DNA of 64,000 nucleotides, taken from Cellulomonas sp. S1-8. GTDB taxonomy: Bacteria > Actinomycetota > Actinomycetes > Actinomycetales > Cellulomonadaceae. Made by a program: the position numbers and the translations under genes. Below are positions 26,548 to 35,538 of this stretch, one piece after another. The notes beneath the pieces were generated by a model. That model searched no databases. It was not told the origin of the DNA and saw only the letters and a program-made list of their open reading frames with translations. The DNA lies in contig NZ_CP110806.1 in assembly GCF_026184235.1 (NCBI RefSeq), positions 3,534,001-3,598,000 of the forward strand. Reading direction: 5' to 3'. The number at the start of each line of letters is the position of its first letter. Positions within the stretch are counted from its first letter, which is position 1.

Positions 26548-28101
26548 ATGGCCACGCTGAGCAGCATCCGGTCGCCCGGTGTGTACGTGCAGGAGGTGGC
26601 GTCGGGCCCGCGACCCATCCAGGGTGTCGGTACCGCGGTCGCGGCGTTCGTCGGCGTCACCGCCGACGGCCCGTACGACCAGGCGGTGAAGGTCGTCAAC
26701 TGGTCGCAGTTCCTGCGGACCTTCGGGTCGTTCGTCCAGGGCGCGAACCTGCCGTACGCGGTCCACCAGTTCTTCGACAACGGCGGCGGCGCCGCGTACG
26801 TCGTGCGCGTCGGGGCCATCGGGTCCGACGAGGGGCAGCGCGCCACCGCCGAGCTGACCAGCTCGGTGCGCGCCGGGCACGCCGTGTACCGGGTCGAGGC
26901 CCTCGACGCGGGCTCGGGCGGCGACGCGATCACCGTGGCCGTCGAGCCGAAGGTCGCCGTCGAGGGCGAGGGCGAGGCGCCCCCGGACGAGGCGTACACG
27001 CTCGTGGTGCGCCGCGGCGAGGACGTCGAGCGGTTCGAGAACGTCACCAGCCGCAAGGGTGCGGCGAACATCCTCACCGCGGTCGCGGAGTCGCGGCTCG
27101 TGCGCCTCACCGAGGTCGGCTCGTCGTCCGTCGCCGAGCGCGTCCCCGCGTCGGGGCAGGTCGCGCTCACCGGCGGTGCGGCGCTGCCGGCCCGCGTGAC
27201 CCCCAACGACTACCTGGGCGACGTGACGGCCCGCTCCGGCATCGCCGGGCTCGACGTCCTGGACGACGTGACGATCGTCTGCGTGCCGGACCTCGCGGCC
27301 GCCTACGAGGAGGGGCAGATCGACGCCGACGGCTTCAAGGCCGTGCAGTCGGCGATGATCTCCCACTGCGAGGCCCGCAAGGACCGCATGGCGATCCTCG
27401 ACACCCCGCGCGGCCTGAACGCCCAGCAGGTGCACGAGTGGGTCACCGAGAAGATGGCGTTCTCGTCCGCGTTCGCCGTCACGTACTTCCCGTGGCTGTC
27501 GATGTGGGACCCGGTCCTGGGCCGTGCGCGGCTCTTCCCGCCCAGCGGCGCGCTGGCCGGTGTGTGGAGCCGCAACGACGACACCCGTGGCGTGCACAAG
27601 GCCCCCGCGAACGAGGTCGTCCTCGGTGCGCTGGACGTCGAGTACGCCCTGACGCGTCGCGAGCACGACGACCTGAACCCCGCCGGCATCAACGCGATCC
27701 GCGCGTTCCCGGGCCGCGGCATCGTCGTGTGGGGCGGCCGCACGCTGTCCTCCGACGCGCAGTGGCGGTACGTCAACGTGCGCCGGCTGTTCAACTACAT
27801 CGAGTCCTCGATCCTGCTCGGGACGCAGTGGTCGGTGTTCGAGCCGAACGACCCCAAGCTGTGGCAGCGCATCGAGCGCTCCGTGGGTGCGTTCCTGCTG
27901 GGGCTGTGGCGCGACGGCGCGCTCTTCGGCAACACGCCGGCGGAGGCGTACTACGTCAAGTGCGACGCCGAGACGAACCCCCCGGACCAGGTCGACGCCG
28001 GGTACGTCGTCATCGAGGTCGGCATCGCGCCGGTCAAGCCCGCCGAGTTCGTGGTGTTCCGCATCAGCCAGCTGCCGACCGGCGGCGCAGTCGCCGAGTG
28101 A
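26548..28101 (+). CDS. CIS tail sheath protein
   Basis: 517 residues from ATG 26548 with a very strong AAGGAGGGGG seven bases upstream. The start SIRSPGVYVQEVASGPRPI, the block GTAVAAFVGVTADGP, the mid-protein WLSMWDPVLGR and PPSGALAGVWSRNDDTRGVH, and the end region FNYIESSILLGTQW with LWRDGALFG are hallmark phage and CIS sheath segments. The sheath polymerises around the tube and contracts to drive it out. It opens the main rightward operon, which runs unbroken to 39119. Length is normal for a single full-length sheath, and only one sheath gene is present. Confidence 0.96.
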   Translation: MATLSSIRSPGVYVQEVASGPRPIQGVGTAVAAFVGVTADGPYDQAVKVVNWSQFLRTFGSFVQGANLPYAVHQFFDNGGGAAYVVRVGAIGSDEGQRATAELTSSVRAGHAVYRVEALDAGSGGDAITVAVEPKVAVEGEGEAPPDEAYTLVVRRGEDVERFENVTSRKGAANILTAVAESRLVRLTEVGSSSVAERVPASGQVALTGGAALPARVTPNDYLGDVTARSGIAGLDVLDDVTIVCVPDLAAAYEEGQIDADGFKAVQSAMISHCEARKDRMAILDTPRGLNAQQVHEWVTEKMAFSSAFAVTYFPWLSMWDPVLGRARLFPPSGALAGVWSRNDDTRGVHKAPANEVVLGALDVEYALTRREHDDLNPAGINAIRAFPGRGIVVWGGRTLSSDAQWRYVNVRRLFNYIESSILLGTQWSVFEPNDPKLWQRIERSVGAFLLGLWRDGALFGNTPAEAYYVKCDAETNPPDQVDAGYVVIEVGIAPVKPAEFVVFRISQLPTGGAVAE

Positions 28102-28130
28102 CCTGACCTTCTTCAGAGAGGACGACGCCC

Positions 28131-28577
28131 ATGCCCATCGGCGACGACGCGATCGGTGCCAGCCTGTTCGAGGTACAGGTCGACGGTGTGACCATCGCGC
28201 AGTTCAAGGAGGCCTCCGGGCTCGGCATCGAGATCTCGGTGATCGAGCACCAGGAGAACAAGCCCGGGGGCATCCCCGTGCTCAAGAAGCTGCCCGCGTC
28301 CCAGAAGTTCAACGACGTGACGCTCAAGCGCGGCATGACCAAGGACGACGGCTGGTGGAAGTGGATCGCCGCCGTGCAGGAAGGTGACATCGACGGCTCC
28401 CGCCGCGACGCGTCGATCATCCTGCTCGACTACATGCACCACGAGGTGCTGCGGTTCAACCTGTTCTTCTGCTGGCCGTCCAAGATCACGCTCGGGTCGC
28501 TGCAGGCCGGGTCGACCGAGGTCGCGATCGAAGAGGTCACCCTGGTGCACGAGCGCGTCGAGGTGAAGGTCTCCTGA
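28131..28577 (+). CDS. CIS inner tube protein 1 (T4 gp19-like)
   Basis: 148 residues from ATG 28131. It shows the gp19/Hcp-type tube pattern: FEVQVDGVTIAQFKEASGLG near the start, IPVLKKLP and FNDVTLKRGMTKDDGWWKW in the middle, and a beta-rich end EVAIEEVTLVHERVEV. The polymer forms the rigid tube inside the sheath. It lies 29 bases after the sheath gene, the standard order. A second tube-like gene follows at 32483. Confidence 0.94.
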   Translation: MPIGDDAIGASLFEVQVDGVTIAQFKEASGLGIEISVIEHQENKPGGIPVLKKLPASQKFNDVTLKRGMTKDDGWWKWIAAVQEGDIDGSRRDASIILLDYMHHEVLRFNLFFCWPSKITLGSLQAGSTEVAIEEVTLVHERVEVKVS

Positions 28578-29059
28578 TGAGCGCCGACGTCGCCACCGCG
28601 CCGGACGCGGGCTCGCCCGGGTCCGTGCCGGGGCTGGGTACCGGCCCCGTGCCGGTGCCCAGCGGCGGCACGGGCCTGCAGACGGAGTTCTGGTTCGAGC
28701 TGCCCGTGGGGTTCGAGGACGACCACGGGCGCGTGCACCGCCAGGGCACGATGCGCCTGGCGCGCGCCCGCGACGAGATCACCCCGCTGCGGGACCCCCG
28801 CGTGCGGGACAACGAGGCGTACCTGACGGTGCTGCTGCTGGCCCGCACCGTGACCCGGCTGGGCGACCTGCCGGCCGTCACCACGGGGATCATCGAGGGG
28901 CTGTTCACGCCGGATCTGGCATTCCTGCAGGACCTGTACCGCCAGATCAACAGCGCAGGCACGACGACCACGCCCGTCGCGTGCCCCGCGTGCCACGAGG
29001 AGTTCGCCGTCGACCTGCGCGGCGGCGGGGGGTCGGGTGGTGCGCCGGGGGAATGGTGA
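28577..29059 (+). CDS. Tail assembly protein with Cys-pair motif
   Basis: 160 residues from ATG 28577, coupled to the tube gene by a TGATG junction with GAAGG upstream. After a disordered Gly/Pro start, the core (LQTEFWFELPVGFEDDHGRVH, then MRLARARDEITPL and LTVLLLARTVTRLG) matches tail assembly proteins of contractile systems, followed by GLFTPDLAFLQDLY. It ends with a CPACHEEF element that could be half of a metal site. In phages the gene at this place aids tube or tape-measure assembly. Its exact role here is inferred from position. Confidence 0.78.
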   Translation: MSADVATAPDAGSPGSVPGLGTGPVPVPSGGTGLQTEFWFELPVGFEDDHGRVHRQGTMRLARARDEITPLRDPRVRDNEAYLTVLLLARTVTRLGDLPAVTTGIIEGLFTPDLAFLQDLYRQINSAGTTTTPVACPACHEEFAVDLRGGGGSGGAPGEW

Positions 29060-29220
29060 CGTACGCGGCCGTCGACCTGCTCGACGAGATCGCGTACCTC
29101 GCGGCGGTGCTGCACTGGCCGCTCGACACCCTGCTCGACCTGGAGCACCCCGACCGCGCCCACTTCGTGGCAGCCGCCCGCGTCCTGACCGAGGGCGTCC
29201 CGGACGAGGGAGGCCGCTGA
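29053..29220 (+). CDS. Small DUF6760-like CIS protein
   Basis: 55 residues from ATG 29053 (GTG 29056 is an alternative with better spacing to GGGGGA), overlapping the previous stop. The single compact sequence VTYAAVDLLDEIAYLAAVLH, then WPLDTLLDLEHPDR, is the helical pattern of small proteins that follow the tail assembly gene in CIS and some phage clusters. Phage tape-measure loci often carry two short assembly proteins here. No enzymatic motif. Confidence 0.65.
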   Translation: MVTYAAVDLLDEIAYLAAVLHWPLDTLLDLEHPDRAHFVAAARVLTEGVPDEGGR

Positions 29221-29354
29221 TGACCGCGCGTCGCCCCGCCGCCTGGGCGGCCCCCGATCGCCCCGTCGATCTCGCACGTCGGCGGCTCATCGGGGGCCGG
29301 AGGCCGCCGAAGGACGAGGTCGGCGTCGTGCGATCCGTCGGAGGTGGCACGTGA
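29220..29354 (+). CDS. Hypothetical 44-residue protein in CIS operon
   Basis: A short frame from ATG 29220 (TGATG junction, GGGAGG upstream) to a stop that overlaps the next GTG start as GTGA. The peptide is Arg/Ala-rich with RRLIGGRRPPKDEVGVVRS and no recognised domain. Tight junctions on both sides support real translation; the composition does not. Confidence 0.4.
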   Translation: MTARRPAAWAAPDRPVDLARRRLIGGRRPPKDEVGVVRSVGGGT

Positions 29355-32300
29355 GCGAGACCGGCGGGTGGCGTCCCGTGAGCGCGCGCCCCGTGGTGCC
29401 GCGTGCGGCGACGAGGAGCACGGGCTTCGCGCGCGGGCTGACGAGCCGTCGCGTCGTGCCCGCGGCTCTCGCACGCCCGATCGTGCAGGGGTCGCCCGGC
29501 GCGCCGACGTCGGCGACGGCGCCGACCGGTCGGTCGGGCGCGGCGAGGGCTGTCGCGCGGCCTGGGGTCTCCGGTGCGGACGCACAGCGCGCGACGGTGA
29601 CGGGTGGCGGGGCGGACGGCGGGGCGGTGGCGCGCGCCGGGGTGGGCGGCGCGTCCGGGGCGAGCTCGAGGACGGGCGGCTCGGCGTCGAGCGGCTCGTC
29701 CGGGGGGGGCTCGTCGTCCGGGCACCCGTCCGCCGGTGGGCCGTCGGGCCGGTCGCCCCTGCGGCGCCTCGTCAGCCTGCTGCGCGGCCGACGTGACCGG
29801 GACGCACCCGCGTCGGACGTCACGACCGGGCCCGTGCTGGGCGCCGACGAGCACCCTGCCCGCGCCGCGCTGCCCCCCGTCATGACCGCCACCACGACGA
29901 CCACCACGACCGGCGTGGGGGGCGGGCACGTCCACCGGACGTCCGGGACGCCCGCGTCGCACGTGGCGGGCCCGGAGGCCGCACGGTCGGTCGCACGTCC
30001 GACGAACGCGGCGGGCGCGGCCGGTCCGACGGGTCCTGCCCTCGCCCGTGCGCAGGCGCCAGGTCCCGGTGCCGCGCACGCGCCGAGCCCGTCCATGGGC
30101 GCCCCGTCCGTGGGCGCCTCGTCAGCCGCCCACCGCGCGCCCGGCCCTACCCGTGCCTCGACGTCGCCCCCGCCCGGACGAGCAGCGGGAGCGGATGTCG
30201 CGCGCACCGCTGCGACGGCGTCCCCGAGCGCGGGCGTGGCGCGCCGTACCGGCGGGAGCACCGCGGCCCGGGCCGCGTCCGGCGGTCCGTCGAGCGGGAC
30301 GACGGCGGACCGGGCCGCGGGCGCCGGCCCGTCGGGACACAGCACCTCGACACCTGCAGCGTCCGACGGACCGCAGGCATCCGGCCGCGGTCCGGCCCGT
30401 GCCGCGCGCGCGTCCGCGGGAGCCGGACCCGCCACGGCGCCGCTCCCGGGCTCGCCCGCCACCTCCGCGACGTCGGCGACGGCGACGCTGGGCCGCGCAC
30501 CCGTCGGCGCACCGCACGGCACCGGAGGCGCGCCCGCCGCGCCGGTCGCGCAGCGCCACGCCACGCCGACGGACGGGTCGACGACGCGGGACGCGAGCTC
30601 CGGTCGACCCCATGGCGCACCCGCCGACGCCGACACGTCGGCATCTTCGGCACGCGGGGCCGTCGGTGCGTCGCGGAGCCCGCTCGGCGGACCGTCGTCG
30701 TCCGCCGCGGGAGCGCCGTCGACCGTCGCCGGACCGCCGTCGACCGCCGCCCGAGCAGGGCGTGCACCGGCCGACCCGTCGCGGGCCGCCGCCGCGGCGC
30801 CGCTGCTCCGGGACATCCGCACCGGACCAGGGGCCGGCGGCTCCCCCGTCGCCGGCTCGTCCGCGAGCGCCCCGCCGGTCGCTGGCGCCGCGGGCCCGAC
30901 GCCGTCACCGCACGCCGCCGACGGACCGGGCGCGGCGCGCGCGCAGCACGCCCAGCGCGCCCCGGGCCCGTCCGCGGCGGGAGCACCGGGTGCACCCGGT
31001 CCCTCGACGGGCGGCGGCACGGCCGGCCGGCCGGGTGCCGCGCACCCGGCGGCGTCCCGCGACACCGTCGCCGCACGCACGTCCGCCCCGCCCGTGCGGG
31101 GACCACTCCCGGCCGGGGCGGCGGCGACCCGAGCAGCGGGCACCCCCGCGGCCGCGCCGCCGAGCGGCAGCGCGTCGAGCACCGGGTCCGGGTCCGGGTC
31201 CGGGTCCGGGTCCGGCCACGGACCCGCGCCCGTGTCGCGCACGTCGACGGCGCGCACGTCGACGTCGACCGCGCCCGTGTCGCCAGCGTCCACGTCGCCG
31301 GGGTCGTCGTCGCCCGGGTCGTCGCCCCCCTCCGAGGGGGCGCCGGGGCCGATGTCCCCCGGGTCCGTGGCGCGCGCGTCCGTGGCGCGCGCGTCCGTGT
31401 CCCGCACCTCCGCTCCGGAGCCGTCCGTGCCGCCCGCGGCGACGTCGCTCGCACCGCCCGCGTCGGACGCACCCGCGTCGACGTCGTCCGCACCGTCCTG
31501 GTCCGCACCGTCCTCGCCCGCACCGTCCTCGTCCGCACCGTCCTCGTCCGTACCCGTGTCGCGCACCCCCGCCTCGCCGCGACCTCCCGTGCGATCGGGG
31601 CTCGGCCCGCCGGTCGGGCCGCACCGGTCGACCGTCCCCCGCGGGCCGGCCGCGCCGGAGCCCTCGTCGACGCGCGACGGCGACCTCACGGCCCACCAGG
31701 ACGCCCTCGCGCGGCTCACCGCACCGGCCGCACACCCCGCGCACCGCGACCACGCCGCGCGTCGCGGCATCGTCCCGTCCGCACCGGCTCGCGCGGGGGT
31801 GGACCCGGACGTGTCGACGTCGACCGCCGCCGCCCCGTCGGCCGCCCCGTCGCCCTTCCCGTTCTCCTTCCCGGCGTCCGCCCCATCACCCACCCCGCCG
31901 TCTACCTCGTCGCCCGACGCGGGGGCCGCCGTGCCGAGGCGCTCCCTCGCCCCCGACGTCCGCCGGTGGCCCGCGGCCGGTGCCCCGCACGCGGGCGACG
32001 CGAGCGGTCCACGCGCCGCGAGGGCCGTCGACCGCGGGCTCGGGCGGCCGGCACCGCACGTCTCCCGTGCACCCCTCGGTACCGAGCGGCCGGCCACGGT
32101 GACGCACGCCGCGCTCGACCTCGTGGTCGGGCGTCACCCCGCGGCGCGCGACCCGCGGCCCGTCGCCGCGCGGGACGCCGACGACGGCGGTGGCGTCGTC
32201 GGTGAGGTGGTGTCCGCGGGGCCGTCCGACCAGGAGCCGGACGCGGCCGGCGCCGCACCCGGCGCGGGTGCGCAGACCCCGGCGGACCTCGCCGGGCTGG

Positions 32301-32389
32301 CGGACCGCCTGTGGGACCACCTCGAGCAACGCCTGCGCCGCTCGCTGCTGCTGGAGCGCGAGCGACGCGGCGTCCTCCCCGACCTGTAG
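29351..32389 (+). CDS. Very long Ala/Pro/Ser/Thr-rich disordered CIS-operon protein
   Basis: 1012 residues from GTG 29351, with GGAGGTG four bases upstream and a GTGA overlap. Residues 1-60 are basic (RPVVPRAATRSTGFARGLTS). About 900 residues of low complexity follow, built from Ala, Pro, Ser, Thr, Gly and Arg with motifs such as SGSGSGSGSG and SSAPSSSAPSSS. Only the last 35 residues look structured: LAGLADRLWDHLEQRLRRSL, then LLERERRGVLPDL, an amphipathic helix. It lies between the tube assembly genes and the second tube gene, where a tape measure could be expected, but has no long coiled coil. A flexible scaffold, length ruler or tether are possibilities; function unknown. The opposite strand is also open here because of codon bias. 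Confidence 0.7.
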   Translation: MSETGGWRPVSARPVVPRAATRSTGFARGLTSRRVVPAALARPIVQGSPGAPTSATAPTGRSGAARAVARPGVSGADAQRATVTGGGADGGAVARAGVGGASGASSRTGGSASSGSSGGGSSSGHPSAGGPSGRSPLRRLVSLLRGRRDRDAPASDVTTGPVLGADEHPARAALPPVMTATTTTTTTGVGGGHVHRTSGTPASHVAGPEAARSVARPTNAAGAAGPTGPALARAQAPGPGAAHAPSPSMGAPSVGASSAAHRAPGPTRASTSPPPGRAAGADVARTAATASPSAGVARRTGGSTAARAASGGPSSGTTADRAAGAGPSGHSTSTPAASDGPQASGRGPARAARASAGAGPATAPLPGSPATSATSATATLGRAPVGAPHGTGGAPAAPVAQRHATPTDGSTTRDASSGRPHGAPADADTSASSARGAVGASRSPLGGPSSSAAGAPSTVAGPPSTAARAGRAPADPSRAAAAAPLLRDIRTGPGAGGSPVAGSSASAPPVAGAAGPTPSPHAADGPGAARAQHAQRAPGPSAAGAPGAPGPSTGGGTAGRPGAAHPAASRDTVAARTSAPPVRGPLPAGAAATRAAGTPAAAPPSGSASSTGSGSGSGSGSGHGPAPVSRTSTARTSTSTAPVSPASTSPGSSSPGSSPPSEGAPGPMSPGSVARASVARASVSRTSAPEPSVPPAATSLAPPASDAPASTSSAPSWSAPSSPAPSSSAPSSSVPVSRTPASPRPPVRSGLGPPVGPHRSTVPRGPAAPEPSSTRDGDLTAHQDALARLTAPAAHPAHRDHAARRGIVPSAPARAGVDPDVSTSTAAAPSAAPSPFPFSFPASAPSPTPPSTSSPDAGAAVPRRSLAPDVRRWPAAGAPHAGDASGPRAARAVDRGLGRPAPHVSRAPLGTERPATVTHAALDLVVGRHPAARDPRPVAARDADDGGGVVGEVVSAGPSDQEPDAAGAAPGAGAQTPADLAGLADRLWDHLEQRLRRSLLLERERRGVLPDL
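31184..31215 (+). repeat. Hexanucleotide GGTCCG tandem repeat
   Basis: Five near-perfect GGTCCG units in frame within the disordered protein gene, encoding SGSGSGSGSG. Multiples of six do not break the frame, so slippage would only change linker length. Confidence 0.6.
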
Positions 32390-32482
32390 CCGCCCCCGAG
32401 CCCGCCGGACCCCGTCCGACGACCACGAACCCGCCGCCCCCGAAACCGCCGACCACGACCACGACGACCCGAGGAGGACGCG

Positions 32483-32977
32483 ATGCCCGACACCCGCGAC
32501 CTGGACCCCGTCAGCACGATGAACTTCATGGTGACGATCGACAACGTGCACATCGGGGCCTTCACGGCGCTGGACGGCCTGTCCGCGCAGTACGAGGTCC
32601 GCACGTACGCGGCCGGCGGCGAGAACGGGTTCGTCCACAAGCTGCCCGGGCGGCTGACCTACGGCACGGTCAAGCTGACCCGTCCGGTCGGCTGGCGGGA
32701 CGACGAGCTCGTGGGCTGGTTCGACGACGTCGCGCAGGGCAAGGTCAAGTCGCCCGGCACGGCGGCGGTGACGGCCCTGGACGCCGAGCGGCGGCCCGTC
32801 GTGACGTGGCAGTTCCGGGGTGTGTGGCCGGTGAGCTACAAGGGCCCGAGCTTCGCCGCCGAGGGCGGCAAGACCGCGCTCGAGGTGTTCGAGTTCGCGC
32901 ACGAGGGCTGGACCGAGAAGTCCCACCGCCCGCCGGAGCCGACGCCCCCGGCGAGCAGAAGGATGTTCGGGCGATGA
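32483..32977 (+). CDS. CIS tube protein 2 (T4 gp19-like paralogue)
   Basis: 164 residues from ATG 32483 with GAGGAGGACGCG directly upstream. STMNFMVTIDNVHIGAFTAL at the start, then RLTYGTVKLTRPVGW and YKGPSFAAEGGKTALEVFEF at the end, match the gp19-type tail tube family but differ clearly from tube protein 1. Pvc/Afp systems carry more than one tube-fold protein; the minor ones sit between tube and baseplate as adaptor rings. It comes directly before the LysM hub gene, which fits that adaptor role. Confidence 0.88.
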   Translation: MPDTRDLDPVSTMNFMVTIDNVHIGAFTALDGLSAQYEVRTYAAGGENGFVHKLPGRLTYGTVKLTRPVGWRDDELVGWFDDVAQGKVKSPGTAAVTALDAERRPVVTWQFRGVWPVSYKGPSFAAEGGKTALEVFEFAHEGWTEKSHRPPEPTPPASRRMFGR

Positions 32978-33726
32978 CCGCCACCAGCGAGAAGCCGACG
33001 GAGAACCCGACGCCCGCCGTCGCGATGCTCGCCGAGAAGGACCGACCCGAGAACGCGCTGCACTTCCAGTTCAACCCGACGACGATCGCCTTCACGCGGC
33101 CCGTGCAGTACAACCGCACGCCCCGGCAGGCCGACGACCCGCCGGTGCAGTTCACGGGCGCGGGACCCACGACCCTGACGTTGCAGCTGCTGCTGGACGC
33201 GGGCCGCCGCGGCGTCCCCTCGGTGCAGCCGGAGCTGGACCTGCTGGCGAGCTGGACCACCGTGCCGGACGTCACCACGCCGGGCGACGGCCCGCCGACC
33301 ATCGCGTTCACGTGGGGCGAGCTCGCGATCGCGGGCGACCGCAGCCTGGTCGGCAACATCTCCCAGCTCAAGGTGACGGTCGAGCTGTTCGACCGTCAGG
33401 GCCGACCCCTGCGGGCGCTGGTCGACCTCACGCTCGTCTCGGCCAAGAAGGAGCCCAAGGGCACCAACCCGACCTCGGGGGCGGAGCGCTCGCGGCTGCG
33501 CCACGTGCTGCGACGCGGCGAGACGCTGCAGTCGGTCGCGTGGTCACGCCTCGACGACCCGGGTGCCTGGCGCGCGGTGGCCGAGCTCAACGGCATCGAC
33601 GACCCGACGCGGATGCGCGTGGGCCGCGAGCTGCTGCTGCCCGACGCCCAGGAGCGCGGCGCGCTGGGCCTGCGCCGGGGTGCGTCGGGCACGCCGTCGT
33701 GGCTCGCGGACGGGAGCCGGCCGTGA
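32974..33726 (+). CDS. LysM-containing tail hub/tube-initiator protein (Pvc7/gp53-like)
   Basis: 250 residues from ATG 32974 (ATGA overlap, GAAGGA upstream). Residues 25-160 contain LHFQFNPTTIAFTRPVQYNR and an LTLQLLLDA segment, typical of the contractile-tail hub family. A LysM-like module closes the protein (HVLRRGETLQSVAWSRLDDP, then RMRVGRELLLPDA). The LysM-like domain in these hub proteins is structural and helps hold baseplate parts together rather than bind free peptidoglycan. It sits between tube 2 and the VgrG-like spike, the usual order. Confidence 0.88.
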   Translation: MTATSEKPTENPTPAVAMLAEKDRPENALHFQFNPTTIAFTRPVQYNRTPRQADDPPVQFTGAGPTTLTLQLLLDAGRRGVPSVQPELDLLASWTTVPDVTTPGDGPPTIAFTWGELAIAGDRSLVGNISQLKVTVELFDRQGRPLRALVDLTLVSAKKEPKGTNPTSGAERSRLRHVLRRGETLQSVAWSRLDDPGAWRAVAELNGIDDPTRMRVGRELLLPDAQERGALGLRRGASGTPSWLADGSRP

Positions 33727-35486
33727 CGGCGACCGCGACCCGCGCGGGCACGACCGGGACGGCGGGGTCCGCGGCGGGCAGCCCGACGGGTGCCCGTCCG
33801 ACGATCGCGGTCGACACCCGCGAGCTCTCGGCGCAGCTGGTCACGGCGCTGCGCTCGGCGGTCGTCGACACCGACGTCGCCGGCCCGGACTCGTGCCGGC
33901 TGGTCCTCGACGACCCGCAGCGCGACGCGCTCGCGCAGGCCGCGATCGACCTGGGCGCGCGCCTCACGGTCGCGTCGGGGCGCGCGGGCGACCCGGCGAC
34001 GACCACCCTGTTCGACGGTGTCGTCCACGCCGTCGGCTACGACTTCGACGAGCGCGGCGGCTGGACGACGGTGACGGCGTACGACCGCTCCTACGCGCTG
34101 TACACGGGCGTGCACACGGCGTCGTACCAGGACGTCACGGACTCCGACCTCGCCACGACGATCGCCCGGCAGGTCGGGCTCGACGTGGGGACGGTCCACG
34201 ACACGAGCGTGGTCCACGCCCACGTCGCGCAGATCAACGAGACGCACGTGGCGCTGCTGGAGCGCCGCGCGCGCGAGTCGGGGCGGGTCCTGGTGGTCAC
34301 GGGCACTTCGCTGTCGTTCGTCCGCCCGCCGCGCGCCGACGACGCGCCCCGACCCGGGGACCACCAGTCTCGCGGGCGGCGCCAGCTGGTGCCCGGGGGC
34401 AACCTGCAGCGGCTGTCGGTGCGGGTGACCGGCGCGCAGCAGGTCGCGGAGGTCGAGGTGCGGGGCTGGGACCCGGTGGCCAAGCGCGAGCTCGTCGCGA
34501 CGACGGCGGCCGCCACGAGCAGCGCGGCGATGCAGGACACGCCCGCGGCCGTCGCGCGGACGTTCGGTGCGCCGCGCGCGGTGGGTGTCGACGTCCCGGT
34601 GTCGCAGCAGGCGGAGTGCGACGCCCTCGCGCACGCGTGGGCCGACCACCTCGGCGGTGCGTGCGTCCACGCGGAGGGCGTCGCGACGGGCGACCCGCAC
34701 CTCGTGGCCGGCACGCCGGTGAGCCTGGGCCAGACCGGCGGCAGGTTCGACGGCAAGGTCACCCTGACGCGGGCGCGCCACGTGTGGGAGGGCGACGGGT
34801 ACCGGACGTACTTCACGGCGTCCGGCGGGCACGACCGGTCGGTGCTGGGCCTGGTCCGCGGCGGCGCGTCCACGTCCGCGCCGCGCGCGCCGGGCCTGGT
34901 CATCGGGGTCGTCACCAACGTCGCCGACCCCGACGGGCACGGCCGGGTGCGGCTGCGGTACCCGTGGCTCGACGGGCAGTTCGAGTCCGACTGGGCGCGC
35001 GTCGTGCACGTCGGCGCCGGCAAGGACCGCGGCCTGCAGGTGCTCCCCGAGGTCGACGACGAGGTCCTGGTGGGCTTCGAGCACGGCGACCGGCGCTCCG
35101 CGTTCGTCCTCGGCGGCCTGTACAACGGCGTCGACGTGCCGCCGCGGGACAACCCCGTCGCGTCGTCGGGGACCGTGGACCTGCGGGTGTGGCGCAGCCG
35201 GACGGGCCACGAGGTGGTGCTCGACGACACCGACGGCGCGGGCAAGGTCGTCGTCCGCACGGCCGGGGACACCGTCGTGGTGACGCTCGACGTCGCCGCG
35301 AAGTCCCTGTCGGTGACGTGCGAGGGCGACGTGAAGGTCGACGCGAAGGGTGCCGTGCAGGTCGACGCCAAGGGCGACCTGACGGTCTCCGCGCAGGGGT
35401 CCGCGAGCATCACCGGCAAGTCCGGGCTGACGCTGGAGAGCAGCGGCAAGGTCACCGTCAAGGGCGCGACGATCGCGCTCAACTGA
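33723..35486 (+). CDS. VgrG-like spike protein (Pvc8-like)
   Basis: 587 residues from GTG 33723 (GTGA overlap, GGGAG upstream). The N-terminal 330 residues have the gpD/gp27-like hub fold (GVVHAVGYDFDERGGW, YTGVHTASYQDVTDSDLATT). A gp5 OB-fold follows (PGLVIGVVTNVADPDGHGRV near residue 390, then YPWLDGQFESDWARVV and LPEVDDEVLVGFEHGD). The end is a repetitive beta-helix needle (VDAKGAVQVDAKGDLTVSAQ). The trimer forms the spike at the tube tip. No enzymatic C-terminal extension is present. Confidence 0.94.
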   Translation: MTATATRAGTTGTAGSAAGSPTGARPTIAVDTRELSAQLVTALRSAVVDTDVAGPDSCRLVLDDPQRDALAQAAIDLGARLTVASGRAGDPATTTLFDGVVHAVGYDFDERGGWTTVTAYDRSYALYTGVHTASYQDVTDSDLATTIARQVGLDVGTVHDTSVVHAHVAQINETHVALLERRARESGRVLVVTGTSLSFVRPPRADDAPRPGDHQSRGRRQLVPGGNLQRLSVRVTGAQQVAEVEVRGWDPVAKRELVATTAAATSSAAMQDTPAAVARTFGAPRAVGVDVPVSQQAECDALAHAWADHLGGACVHAEGVATGDPHLVAGTPVSLGQTGGRFDGKVTLTRARHVWEGDGYRTYFTASGGHDRSVLGLVRGGASTSAPRAPGLVIGVVTNVADPDGHGRVRLRYPWLDGQFESDWARVVHVGAGKDRGLQVLPEVDDEVLVGFEHGDRRSAFVLGGLYNGVDVPPRDNPVASSGTVDLRVWRSRTGHEVVLDDTDGAGKVVVRTAGDTVVVTLDVAAKSLSVTCEGDVKVDAKGAVQVDAKGDLTVSAQGSASITGKSGLTLESSGKVTVKGATIALN

Positions 35487-35538
35487 CGCGCCACGTCGGC
35501 ACGTTCGTCCGCACGACACCGAGGAGGAGGGGCACACG

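Noticed and set aside
31184..31215. Phase-variation tract
   Set aside because: The unit is six bases, so slippage keeps the frame and cannot switch the gene off.
29287..32097. 936-residue minus-strand frame opposite the disordered CIS protein
   Set aside because: Both strands are open because of Ala/Pro/Ser codon bias; the plus frame has ribosome binding site, gene overlaps and a structured end.
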